A stretch of DNA of 64,000 bases from Sphagnum magellanicum (GCA_021904315.1 CM038919.1:6572001-6636000); one strand, 5' to 3'. Counted from the stretch's first letter, positions 1 through 10,800 are shown. The notes: generated by a model not told the origin, from the letters alone. Translations and numbers: made by a program.

Positions 1-348
1 CAACAAGCAGCTATGAAACAAGGAAGGAGCTTGACTGAATTCAGCTTGCTCTCATGTCTGATCCACTGCCAATTTCCCAAGTCAAATTCACCTTCACATA
101 CATGCTCATGTTTTGAGAAGTACCTCTCCCTGCGTCTGGAGGGTTTTGTGGCTTGCTGCTCTGCTTCATAGCTTCCTTTTAGACTTCTGCAACTGTTTTT
201 GTCTGTGCAACTTCTGCTGCTACCTCTTCTTCTCTACCGATTCCAGCACCTTGTAATCACAATGAAATTGAAATCAGACAGGGGTTTGTCTTTCCCCTCT
301 TTTAACATGTAGTTGCTCAGTGATTTGTATTCTTTCCTGAGTTTGCAG
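1..348. other. Non-coding flank left of the palindrome
   Basis: I see no open frame of useful length on either strand. It directly abuts the left arm of the large inverted repeat. Just before the arm (about 341-348) there is an acceptor-like TTTGCAG on the plus strand, which may be chance. If the minus-strand gene whose first exon is at 1979-2554 is intact, this stretch would still be intron and the next exons would lie outside the window. Confidence 0.4.
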
Positions 349-1110
349 AAGAATTTTCTATTGTCTTTTCTTCTTGCTTTTGTCATGGCCTCTTCAACTA
401 TCTATTGTCCTCATGAAGCAGGTGTTGCACAAGCGTGGGTGTTACTAACATATACCAAGTTGTGAATCACTGGCCACCATACACAACTCCTAACCTTCTT
501 TAATTAGTCTTACCTGACAACGTATGGGTTTTATATTGGAATCAAGTATTTCAAGCTTGAGAAAGCTCACCACTATGAACAGGCTTTTTTGCTCAAGGAA
601 TCTGATGTCACGGGAATCCTCTCCACTTTGAGTCTGTTACAGACCTCCCTTGCCCTCACCCTCAGGTCAAAGGCTAAACCATCACAAAGTATCAAAACCT
701 AGTAGAGATACATGACAATCCAGAGTTGCATGATAAACCACATTTTACAAACTTTTGGTCTCAACACCTCTTTGTGTCTTTGTCTCTCTCTCTCTTCTCA
801 AACAAAATTCAGAAGCTCCCACATTTCAAAAGCATGTATGCACTGAATCAAAAGATCAAATCATGAGGTAGCCATGAGGAGAAGTTTATTCTGCTCCTGA
901 ATTCGAGTGTGTTGCTTGCACTTGGGAGCAAAACACGATAATGCACAATATAGCTTGAGAAAGCAGCAAGCACATCCACATCCCAACACTCTAATTAGAG
1001 CACCAAGCCATCATGGGAAACCTTGCAGAGATGAACACAAAATCCCCATATGTAAATGCACACAAGATTCGGGACCAGCTCCGTGATTTCTCGATCCCTA
1101 AACAAGAAAC
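349..1110 (+). repeat. Left arm of a 762-bp inverted repeat
   Basis: Read on the plus strand this arm matches the reverse complement of 1206-1967 over its whole 762 bases with no gap. By eye I count 11 mismatches (about 98.6 % identity). All 11 are transitions, and none falls at a CpG cytosine. Both ends of the match are sharp. The arm holds no convincing open frame. It looks like a copied piece of the intron that follows the exon at 1979-2554. Confidence 0.95.
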
Positions 1111-1205
1111 CCTAGCAATAGTAATCTATAAAGCCTCGAACCTTAGGAATAGCAATCTAAAACCTTGAACCCTAGACTTCTCTGGTCGCAACCACGCCAG
1201 ACAGT
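1111..1205. other. 95-bp spacer (loop) of the palindrome
   Basis: Unique sequence between the two arms. It contains an imperfect direct repeat of about 30 bases built on CCTAG/CTTAG followed by an AATAGCAATCTA-like core. On transcription this would be the loop of a long hairpin. Confidence 0.8.
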
Positions 1206-1967
1206 GTTTCTTGTTTAGGGATCGAGAAATCACGGAGCTGGTCCCGAATCTTGTGTGCATTTACATATGGGGATTTTGTGTTCATCTCTGCAAGGTTTCC
1301 CATGATGGCTTGGTGCTCTAATTAGAGTGTTGGGATGTGGATGTGCTTGCTGCTTTCTCAAGCTATATTGTGCATTATCGTGTTTTGTTCCCAAGTACAA
1401 GCAACACACTCGAATTCAGGAGCAGAATAGACTTCTCCTCATGGCTATCTCATGATTTGATCTTTTGATTCAGTGCATACATGCTTTTGAAATGTGGGAG
1501 CTTCTGAATTTTGTCTGAGAAGAGAGAGAGAGACAAAGACACAGAGAGATGTTGAGACCAAAAGTTTGTAAAATGTGGTTTATCATGCAACTCTGGATTA
1601 TCATGTATCTCTACTAGGTTTTGATATTTTGTGATGGTTTAGCCTTTGACCTGAGGGTGAGGGCAAGGGAGGTCTGTAATAGACTCAAAGTGGAGAGGAT
1701 TCCCGTGACATCAGATTCCTTGAGCAAAAAAGCCTGTTCATAGTGGTGAGCTTTCTCAAGCTTGAAATACTTGATTCCAATATAAAACCCATACGTTGTC
1801 AGGTAAGACTAATTAAAGAAGGTTAGGAGTTGTGTATGGTGGCCAGTGATTCACAACTTGGTATATGTTAGTAACACCCACGCTTGTGCAACACCTGCTT
1901 CATGAGGACAATAGATAGTTGAAGAGGCCATGACAAAAGCAAGAAGAAAAAACAATAGAAAATTCTT
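1206..1967 (-). repeat. Right arm of the 762-bp inverted repeat
   Basis: Reverse-complement partner of 349-1110, identical in length. It ends 11 bases inside the putative splice donor of the minus-strand exon at 1979-2554, so this arm is the likely original intron start and the left arm the inverted copy. At 8 of the 11 differing sites this arm carries the T (or A) and the other arm the C (or G), as expected if cytosines were lost by deamination mainly here. Confidence 0.95.
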
Positions 1968-1978
1968 TGGTCCCGCAC

Positions 1979-2554
1979 CTGCGGCTCGAGCTCCCAAGCT
2001 CCTCCCCTTCTCTTCTTCTTCTTCTTCTCCTTCTTTTCCATCTCCCGTCCCTCATCCTCCTCTTGCATCTGCTCAAACAAATTGAGAGTGTACTCCCGGA
2101 CCACACGTGAGGCTTCTCGCTCATAAACCTCTTCTGGAAAATCCTCCGTATCCTCTTCCTCCCCCTCGTCTTCACCCACTTCCTCATAATCAAGTTCCTC
2201 ATCTTCTTCCTCGTCCTCCTCCTCAGCAGAAGCAGAAGCAGCAGCCAAGGGTGCAAAACCCACCTCGGAATTCAGCCCCAATCTTCCACTAGACGAGAAA
2301 TCCGAGGCTCCATTGGACCTTCTGTGCCTCAGCTCACAGAAGCTCCGCAGCTTGGGAGCAGCACCAGCATCTGACAATTGCGAACGGGTCACATATGTCT
2401 GGACGCAAAGCCGCGAGCACGAGGGGAGAGATGAATTGTACGCGGAGCAGCGGAATGGGTAGCGAGGGAAGTTAGTGAGGAAGGCAGTAGAGCCGTTGCT
2501 GTGGTTTCTGCTGCTGCAGCAGCAGCAGAGTCGAGACCACACCGCGTCCGCCAT
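1979..2554 (-). CDS. First exon of an unidentified acidic, probably organelle-targeted protein
   Basis: The minus-strand frame from the ATG at 2554 gives 192 codons ending in phase 0 at a CAG|GTGCGG donor (GT at 1978-1977). An in-frame ATG lies upstream at 2674, but the 2554 start gives a better targeting peptide: residues 1-110 are rich in Ser, Arg, Cys and Leu and nearly free of acidic residues, like a plastid or mitochondrial transit peptide. Residues about 120-160 form a very acidic Glu/Asp tract, followed by a mixed-charge helix and a Lys/Arg-rich end (about 172-185). I do not recognise the family. Acidic tracts after a transit peptide occur in organelle ribosome-assembly and RNA-binding proteins, but nothing here proves such a role. 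Downstream exons are not seen: the intron runs straight into the palindrome. The gene is head-to-head with the maturase-like gene. It could be intact, with exons beyond the window, or broken by the inverted duplication. Confidence 0.6.
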
Positions 2555-3154
2555 CGCTGCACAGACCTGCAAACCTCGCGACCGCGCCTCTCGCCTCACC
2601 TCCCAAGCGCGCTGTCTCTCTCTGTGATCGTTTACACACTGTGCTTCTTTCACATCCATCTTTCGATGACCCATGACCCCTTATCCACATCCACATTTAT
2701 CATCCAGGAAGCTGCTATTCCTCCGTCAGTAATCCGAGGCAAAAAAAAATCACCAAAAATGGGAAACAAAAAAGAAGCCTTTCACAAGGGTTGGGCGGTT
2801 ATCAGAAAAACCGGGAACAGAAGAACGGACCCCAGGCGGTTATCATGGTGGTTCTTAGGGTTCATGCCCATGGTTCCCAAAAATCAATCTCATGGTTTTG
2901 GTTTCTTGCTTGTTATGAGCAAGGCTGAGTTTTCTCTTGACGGTGCTCACTGTATCGTGGGATGCTTTCTTTGGGTGCATCTTTTGTGATACTACTGACT
3001 GAGTAGTATCGTGGGAAGGAAACGCACAAGATGCAAGAGCACTAAGAGCTTCTTGGCAGGTCGAAAGCTCGAAAATTGATCTTCCAAAGAAACAGGGATG
3101 ATTGCAGCCATGACGTGAAGGATCTTCAATGCGCGTGTCCTTCTTGCCGGCGTC
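2555..3154. promoter_or_regulatory. Shared 600-bp divergent promoter region
   Basis: This interval separates two start codons pointing away from each other (2554 on minus, 3155 on plus). It contains no convincing gene; open frames here overlap in several frames and match no known family. It must hold both promoters and both 5' leaders, and is the natural place for a bidirectional promoter. I could not identify a convincing TATA box for either side. Confidence 0.5.
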
Positions 3155-5619
3155 ATGGCAATGCGTCAACTCATGCCTGCTGCGCGTCGCTTGGACCTTC
3201 TGTGTGGTAGGTTTCCGAGCTCTATCTCTCTCTCTGTCTCTCTCTCTGTCTCTCTCTTTGTTTCTATCGAGGTCTCCATCTCTCGATCTCTTTCTGTCTT
3301 GATTCCTTTGTGTTCCTCTCCTTCCCTAGATGTTCTTCGTCTGCTGTCTAATGCCGGATGCATCCTATGTGACCGGAGCTACTGAAATGCATGACGAGTT
3401 TTATGTCTAGGGAATCAGATCTGAGATATTGATGAACAGATATTGAGGGGTTTGTCAACACTGCCCCTTTGCCACTCAGCATTTTGGATTATCAAGTTGC
3501 ATCATGTGGGAGTTTGTCCTTCACACTGAAGTTTTGGAAAACACCACTGGCGTGTGTTCAGGTTTTGGTCAATTCCACAGGTCCCTAGCCTCCTGGGGTC
3601 AAGGTCTTCCAGCAGCAAACACAGCAGCACTTCCATCCTTCTCAGGTACACAGATGCTTTGGTTTGTCTGTATGCATGGTTGAGAAACTCCAGACATTTT
3701 GAGTTTTCACAGTAGATCAGGATATGAAGCAAAGGTGCTCTCTGTTGTTGCTCCAAAGTCTAGAGGATGGATGTTGCATCTTTTGTACGTAGATTGTTGC
3801 AGGTCATGAGGCTAAGTGGAGGAACCTATTTCAAGTAGGCCAGTTGCCAAATGTCTGTGCTGCAGGTTTGCATCAAGATGGACAGCTGCAGTTGTGCTCT
3901 CTTATGAACAAGCTTAGGATCCTCGTGCATGGACAATTTGGATCTTCTTGCAGCATGAGTACTGAGGTTCAACGGAGAAGAAAGTCAGCTCGCACTGTGG
4001 AACGAGATCCTACATCAACAAGTAGGTCCATGAAGAGCCAAGGTGTTTTGGTTCATGCATTGTCTGGCAGGGTGAAATTTCTAGGTGTGTACATTGCAGC
4101 TGTGGCCATATCTAGACAGAGACAGCGTGAATTGAAGGGGTTAGACAGGCGGCGCCGTATTATTCACCGGTTGCGCATGCTACAAAAGCAACGGCAGAAC
4201 TCCTGGGAGAAAGAAACAGAGCGTCTAGTCTTGGGAGCATGGATACGTGGCTATAGGAAGGCCATTGATTCATTGAAGTCACATCAAACTGCACGGCATG
4301 CAATTGTGGATAAAGCCACAGAGCTAGGTATGAGAATGGCCCTCACCTTGACAGAAGGGGCCCCCACAGAGTCAAGTGACCATTTTAAAAGACTTCTAGA
4401 AGAAGAGGAGAACCACTTCAGTAGGCAAGGGTGGGAATACCTTCCTCTGCAAGTGAAAGGCGCATATGAAAATTTTCTACTTAGCATTGATGTGGCCTGT
4501 GACGAGCTCAAAGTCCAAGCAGCAGCTCTTAAGCAGCTAGCACAGACTTCTGCAGCACAGGATGAATACAAGAAGACCAGCAGTCAGGATGATAAGTACA
4601 GTATCTCCAGCAGCCTTTCACAAACAGATGGTGGACATTTCGTGCATTCAACAATGGATGGATTCAAAAGAGATTTAGAGGGGTCTCTTGTTGCTGAGCT
4701 TCAGTCTGCAACCCATGAAAGTCATAGAATGCCACATATGGTAGAACAAAATGTACACAGCATCATTGATAGAATAGCTGACCCACATGTCCTTTTAGCC
4801 AGTTATGACAGCATCAAAACTAAACTCCAGTTTGCTTATTTGAAAGAGGGTGACATATGGGAGGATTTTGACTGGAATTGGTTCAAGCAGACAGCAAAAT
4901 TATTGGAAGCAGGAACTTATGAGTTCACCCCTGCAAGACAGGTATACATGAGGAGACCTGGGAAGGGTGGGGAGATGCGACCTCATGTATTGATCTCTCC
5001 AAGGGACCAGGTTGTGGAAGAAGCTATCAGAGTAGAGTTAGAGAACATATATGATCCAATTTTTCTGGAGGATTCCCATGGCTTTCGACCTGGCAAGTCC
5101 TGCCACACAGCACTCAAGGCCATCAAGAATGGTTGGAAAGGAACTTCCTGGTTTCTTCAGTTAGAGATTAACAATAGATATGGCATCTTAAACCACAAAA
5201 GGCTTTTAGGCATCCTCTCAGAGAGGCTACAGGATCAAAGACTTCTCAATATGTTGAGGCAGATGTTTGCAATAGGAATTATTGATATAGGAGGACCTAT
5301 GTGTCAGAATGGAAGTTTGCTCTCAGCCCTTCTGTGCAACATCTACTACCATGAATTGGATGTTGAAGTAGCCAAAATTAGATCAGAGGTGAATGTTAGG
5401 TTCAATGAACGCTTTGACACAAGAAGGATTGCAAAGACAGGGACTAGCCCTGAACAACTGGAACAGAACAGCCAGGAGGCAGAGTACATGAGTGTGAGGT
5501 ACGTCAGAGTTGCAGATGAATTTCTGATTGGTGTCACTGGGAGCAGGGCTGTTGCCCTGGATATCCTGGCAAGAGTGAAACATTTTGCAGTGTCGAACTT
5601 GAAGCTCAGATTCCATTGA
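3155..5619 (+). CDS. Nuclear group II intron maturase-like protein (degenerate reverse transcriptase)
   Basis: Two exons fit: 3155-3206 and 3803-5619, with GT at 3207 and AG at 3801-3802 in matching phase, giving 622 residues. The 52-base first exon encodes a basic, Arg/Leu-rich start (MAMRQLMPAARRL) typical of a mitochondrial presequence. Plant nMAT proteins enter mitochondria and help splice group II introns. The reverse-transcriptase part is recognisable: HGFRPGKSCHTAL at about 443-455, a GPMxQNGSLLSALLCNIY block at about 515-532 corresponding to the family's PQGG motif, and RYVRVADEFLIG at about 583-594. Key catalytic positions are altered: the YADD box reads VADE and the first Asp motif reads LEI. 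The frame stops right after the RT core, so the maturase X (thumb) domain and any endonuclease domain are absent. nMAT proteins are usually longer, around 700-800 residues. I found no X domain in any frame downstream. It may be a truncated paralogue, a pseudogene or a shortened functional variant. Confidence 0.85.
3222..3302 (+). repeat. CT-rich low-complexity tract in the maturase intron
   Basis: Runs of TCTC interrupted by TGTC lie just after the donor of the first intron (3207). It is polypyrimidine on the sense strand. Plant leader introns often carry such CT tracts, which can affect expression, but here that is only a possibility. Confidence 0.7.
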
Positions 5620-7019
5620 GAAAGCTGTAGAGACCTCAGTAACATGAATTCGTCAAAGTTTGTGTGCAGATGTTGCCCACTTAGTTATTGTAGTGCATGG
5701 GATACTGATATCCAGAACATTTGTGGAGCTTTGAGTTTACAGGTTGAGCTTGGAGCTCTGTCCCTATGCAAGAGATTTCTCAAATATTTGTTCCCTGGAT
5801 GGCAGTCCAGAGTCAGTCTTGTACACTGCCCTCCTTCTTTGTTCTTTTCTTGCAGATTGTGATGAATTTATATTCTTTTTTATAATATATGAGTATGGAG
5901 TGCCAGAAAAGTAGTAATGATGATTTGTATGCTGATTTCTCCAAGCTCTAAGTTGCACTAATTCAACCCTAATGCTTTTCCTACTATATGTAGCTTTCAA
6001 AAGCTTACCTTTTCCAAAAGTCTGTTTGAAAAATCACCATCAGTCACGTCCAATGCTATAAACTACACCTGATCTCCTGTGTTTGTATGAGGACAACAGC
6101 AGGCATGTTCTGTGGCTGGAAGAGAGGGAGAACATGAGAGCCCAAGGCTAAGATCTCCAATCCATGATCCATGTGGATTCAAGTACAGGGGCTTGTGCCC
6201 CTAATCCAAGAGCTCCCAACCAGTTCTGATACTCTCCTTTCAGGTTATTGCACAATAAATTGCACCAAACAGTTGAGGCTGCAGCATGATCAATACAGTT
6301 GGCCACCAATTTTCCTGCATGTACTGACCTCAAATCTACCTCTATAGCATTTATCTGTGGATTTCCTCTGGCCAGGCAAACTAATTTGTGCACAAGCATT
6401 CCAAATTCCAAAACCCATTACAGAATTCCAACCTTCTGCACAGTTTGGAGAAACACACTTCTAAAACATGGGTTCAGTCAAACCTTCTATGATCCTGAAT
6501 TTCAACTGGAAAAGAATCTTTCACAATTGATATCCCATTGAGTTGATTCAGCACACACAAGAGAAAAGAAGTACTGAAACAAAGACTTGATTTCAGAAGC
6601 TGAAGCATTTTGATTAAAGGAAGTGACTGGGGGAAATGCATTCAAAGTCCTTATTTTGTTCTCTCAGTTTTACCTCCTTCCTGTTTGTGCTACCTACCTG
6701 ATGGAGGAGGAAAGAATTTTGTATGTGAAACTAGGGGCACTCCGAATCCAACCTCTGTGCACACAAATGTCATGTCCTTAAAAAGTAAGAGCTATAGTAC
6801 AGGCCATCATCTTTCTTGGCACACACACCCTGAGAAAACCCAACCACAGTTGAGTAACCCTAATTGCTGACAATTCCCACACAATTCCCACTCAAACTTA
6901 ACTGATTTACAAGAGCATACCTCTCTCTCTCACTTTCTCTCTTTCAAACAAACCCGAACACTTAAAAACTCAATTCTACAAAACCTTGAACACATCTTTT
7001 AACATTCCAGGATGTGGCA
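5620..7019. other. Convergent intergenic region
   Basis: The maturase-like gene ends at 5619 (+) and the MYB gene ends at 7020 (-), so both 3' untranslated regions should lie here. Several short open frames exist (for example around 6148-6411 minus and 6299-6541 plus) but they overlap one another and show no family signature. No RNA gene was recognised. Confidence 0.5.
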
Positions 7020-8561
7020 TCAGTGATGGATTGAGGACTGTGGCATTGGGTAAGCCATATGTGGCAATGGCATCGTGGGTCCAGGCATCCCTGGCCTTGG
7101 AACATGGCCTCTTGCTCCAAATGGAACATGGCCAGGAGGTGGGAGCATTACCGGGGAGCCCATAGCTGGTGCAGGACCCACATACATTCCTGGTTGTGAT
7201 ACCACTGGCTGTCCAGGAACAGGACCCAAAGCTGGTTGCCCTGTAATGGGTCCCTGTTGTCCTTGTCCTTGCATTGTGTCACCACTGCCATTGTTCACAC
7301 TAGTAATATCATGGATGCTTGATCGCCGCTTATCTTTGTTGATTGAATTCAAGCGGATGAAGTACTTTTGAGCATGGCTTGCTACCTGTGTTGGTGTTCG
7401 GGATATCACAAAATTCCTTGATATGCTCCGCCAATCACCCTTCCCAAATTTCGCCAACCCTAGTAAAAAGAGCCTGAAAATGCCCACATGTCCACCCTTC
7501 TTTCTATTAATACTTCTGGAGAACAGCAATCACACAAAAAAAATAAGCTTGAAAGATACTAATTCTACCAAGCTGGAAATTCAATTACACAAGGGAACCA
7601 ATTCAGAAAGAAAATTGGAAGGCCCTAATTTTAAGAATGAGGGTAAAAGCACAACGAGCCAAAAGTGTGAACAAAACACTTCAGTTTCACAAGCAGTGAT
7701 GATCACTTTCTCCTTCCATTTGTTAACTTCTTATCAGAGTCTCATTTTGGATTTTGGAGAGATTCATGGTTTTTTCAAAGGAAATTCAAACATTCAGGAA
7801 TCTGAAGCTTCTTTTGCCATCTGCACTGTCTCAACCCTAACACCTGTATGGCTACCAGTTATGATCCTTCTACTCAAGACTGATGTAGTAACTAGTCTAG
7901 TGATGCACCACTCTTTCATCAACCCTGATAAACTTTCCAGGGATCCTGCTCAACTACTGGAGCTGCAGAACAGACAGACAAGAAGAAGGATAATTGCAGA
8001 CTGAAGAAGAAGAATTGTTTTTGAACATCTAGAGAGCAAGGGACAAGAAATTTCTCCTGACCTGTGCTCCTCTTCAGACCAAGGAATGCCCTTTCGTCGT
8101 TCCTGATCTGCAGACTTGGAGGATATACCCTTGCCTAAAACCGAGCTTCCATTTGAACCATTTGCATTTGTTCCAGAACCAGATGCCTGGCCATGATACA
8201 GGCCAACTTTCTTGGAGCCAAGGCTGTTGTTGTCAGAGACTCCAGCCTCTTCTGAAGTTGAAAGAGAAGAGGGAGTATAATTTGGAAGTGCAATCCTACC
8301 AGCATTGATCAAGCTCACATCTTCTTGTAGTATCTCAAAGTGGCGCTTCACATCGGTTGCATCCTTCCCAGGTACCATTGCTGCAATGTTTTCCCATCGC
8401 TTTGGGCTGTCTTGGTCATGTATATTGAGTGCAGTCTCAAACTGTTTGTCTTGCTCCCTTGTCCACACAGAGCTGGAAGGTGATGAAGCCAGGGAAGATT
8501 GAGTTGGCAACGATGGTGAAGCAGCAGCAGCTGCATCCTCAACTGGAGAAGGTGCTACCAT
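7020..8561 (-). CDS. DIVARICATA-type MYB-related transcription factor (SHAQKYF class)
   Basis: Two exons, 8561-8062 and 7473-7020, joined across a GT-AG intron (7474-8061) that splits an Arg codon, give 317 residues. Residues about 32-95 form the first SANT/MYB repeat (W33, W56), the N-terminal repeat seen in DIV and RADIALIS-like proteins, which serves protein contact more than DNA binding. Residues about 157-215 form the second MYB repeat with the SHAQKYF signature at 199-205, which binds I-box-like GATAAG sites. A conserved [12 protein letters not shown] segment follows. The tail (about 230-317) is rich in Gly, Pro and Met with an acid-poor, low-complexity look, typical of an activation or interaction region. 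The first residues are Ala/Ser-rich. The intron interrupts the second repeat just after W161. This family acts in the nucleus in organ asymmetry, sugar or hormone responses and similar programmes. The specific role here is unknown. The frame is clean and both splice sites are canonical. Confidence 0.92.
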
Positions 8562-9043
8562 TGTCCCTCTTCACTTAGGTTTTTTGTGCACACCAGAATA
8601 CTCAACCCTAAAAAAAACAGCTTCCTCAAAAATCCTCAATCTTTCCCAAAGCTTGTTCCTTCCACTTTCGATGCAAAATCCACAAGCTCCCAAACACGAA
8701 AGGGTTGCAAAAGCCTGGAGTCTTCTCAGAGATCCACAAAGTCGAAAAAGAAGAAGCACTTGGGCCAGGAAGATGTAAAACTTTGGGCCTAACCCTAGGA
8801 GGAGGTCTAAGGATCGAATGGAAATGGGAACAACAAGTGAGACACTGCCTCAGACATGAAGAACAGCCAAGGAAGAAAAACAGACTGATTGCACAGGAAG
8901 AAGAAAAGCAACCAAAAAATCATAGGGGGAAAAAAATGGAGAGAGAGAGAAAACCTCAAAAAGTATGTGCACACAAGAGAATCAAACCTCAAAATTCCAC
9001 CTACAAGTTTTCAACCAAGCTTGTTTCGACTTGGTGCTTTTGC
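8562..9043. promoter_or_regulatory. 5' leader and proximal promoter of the MYB gene
   Basis: No independent gene is supported here; the open frames are low-complexity Lys/Gln-rich reads of AAG/AAA-rich DNA. By position it should contain the MYB transcription start. Its left part is A/G-rich on the plus strand, that is CT-rich on the sense strand, as in many plant 5' leaders. Confidence 0.5.
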
Positions 9044-9632
9044 AAAATCCAACAAAAAGATCAAAACAACATCAGAGAGAGACGCACAACTTGAACTACT
9101 TGGTGTTTGAAGTATCCATCAAAACCTCAAAAACCAAACTACAGAGAGATGCACAACTTGACCTACTTGGGGTTTGTCAAAATCCAACAAAACCTCGGAA
9201 CAACACCAGAGAGAGATCCACAGCTTGAACTACTTGGTGTTTGTAAAATCCACCAAAACCTCAAAACAACATCACAGAGAGATGCACAACTTGAACTACT
9301 TGTGTTCTCCAAAATCCAACAAAAAGCTCAAAACGTGTTCACAGAGAGATGCATAACTTGAACTACTGGGTGTTCTTCAAAATCCAACAAAAAGCTCAAC
9401 CACCACCACCAGAGAGAGATGCACAACTTGAACTATACTTGGTGTTTTTGGAAATCTAACAAAAAGCTCAGAAAAACACCACAAAGAGATGCACCACTTG
9501 AAATACTGGGTATTTTTTAAATCCAACAAAAGTTTTCAAAACAACACCACACACAGAGATGCACAACTTGATGGGTAGTCTCAAAATATAACAAGAAGCT
9601 CAAACAGCACCAGAGATGCACAACTTGAGCTT
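9044..9632. repeat. Diverged minisatellite upstream of the MYB gene, about 9 units of 52-72 bp
   Basis: Each unit starts near AAATCCAACAAAA, passes through an ACACCAGAGAGAG-like middle and GATGCACAACTTGAACTACT, and ends near TTGGTGTTTG. Unit starts by eye are about 9044, 9114, 9180, 9247, 9312, 9379, 9451, 9520 and 9583. Units differ by substitutions and small gaps, with the last ones most decayed. The array reads as open frames only because it lacks stops; coding is not supported. It begins about 480 bp upstream of the MYB start codon, so it may lie in the promoter or distal leader. Confidence 0.9.
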
Positions 9633-10067
9633 CTTCTTAATCTTTTTTCTCAAAGGATCCAGCAAAAGCCTAAATCAAGCCAAACAAGATGCAATCTTTT
9701 GGAAACAAAAACTCGAAAACTCTCATTTCTTTCTCAAACAATCTCTAAAAAGGCTCAAATGGAAAAAAAGGAACTAGCGAAGTGAGACCCTGCTTCAGAA
9801 ATCAAGAAGAAGAAGAAGAGTAGCACAAAAGGAGACAACAACACCACCCAAAACACTTGCAGAGTCAAGAAGAGCAACTACAACAGCAAAACACTCAGAG
9901 AACAAAAGAGCAGAAGAAAGAGTCCAAAAAGTGAGCAAATCAAAAGAGTTGTGAAATATGCACTTTGCAACAACACTTCGTCAAAGACCAAAAGAATCAT
10001 AACATTCCACAAAACAAAACTTTAAAAATAAAAAATTTCATTCCTCAAAACAATTCAAGGCTTAAAT

Positions 10068-10247
10068 CTCATTGGTCACATAGGGTTTTTTTTTTTTTTT
10101 CAATTTTATGCACAAGTCTATCCCACAAACCCAGTAGAGTTGTGTATTTTTTATAAGAATGTGTAAAATATGTACTAATCAAAATAATCATAACGTCCCA
10201 TAAGGAAAAAAATTCCCCAAAAATTTTTTTTTAAAAAATTTAAAATA

Positions 10248-10289
<42 letters not shown>

Positions 10290-10670
10290 TATATATATAA
10301 TTATATAATCTGGCCAAAAAACAATTCAAAGGCCCCATTCTAACAATCTCATTGGTCACATAGACTTCTTCTTTTTTCAATTATACTCACAAGTTTATCC
10401 CATAAACCCTGTATATTTTTGTATTTTTTTTCTAACAGATGTGTAAAATATATGTAATCAAAATAATCATATTGTCCCAAGAAAAAATTCAAAATAAAAT
10501 AAAATAAAAATAAATTTTAAACAAGTCTCATTCCTCAAAGCAACTCAAGGCTCCCACTCTAACAACCTCATTCCAATCACATTGGCTGTTTTTTTTTCTT
10601 TAATTAAAATTTTTAAAACCCAGACACAACAACCCCATTCCACAAAATTTGAATATTTGTGTATATTTCC
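10068..10670. repeat. Direct repeats of about 140 bp and an AT dinucleotide tract
   Basis: The block at about 10068-10215 (CTCATTGGTCACATAG, then a T-run, CACAAGT, ATCCCA, GTGTAAAATAT and AATAATCATA) recurs at about 10350-10487, and a weaker third copy lies near 10567-10670. Copies are spaced about 280 bases apart. Between the first two lies a perfect AT run (10250-10286) extended with one break to about 10299. No gene is seen. Confidence 0.8.
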
Positions 10671-10799
10671 TACACCAATAGTTTAACCCTTGTTTTGTAT
10701 ACAGACAGGGTTAAAAGAAAAAGTAGCCCAAAGTGAAAGATGGTGCATTTTTTGAGAATAATTGTTCAAATGGATAAAGAGAAAGAGAATTGAGAAAGA

Positions 10800-10800
<1 letters not shown>

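Noticed and set aside
1100..1195. CCCTAG/CCTTAG words as telomere-like repeat
   Set aside because: The spacing is about 30 bases and the word is not the plant telomere heptamer in tandem; it is just the palindrome loop.
2107..2989. Plus-strand open frames over the acidic exon and the divergent promoter
   Set aside because: They are antisense readings of the Glu/Asp-rich exon and CT-rich leader; no start context, homology or splice support.
4284..4571. Minus-strand frames inside the maturase-like gene (also 5346-5645)
   Set aside because: Shadows of a clean, homologous plus-strand frame.
8705..9361. Chain of plus-strand Lys/Gln-rich frames
   Set aside because: They follow the minisatellite period and A/G-rich DNA; they overlap each other in all frames and lie in the MYB upstream region.
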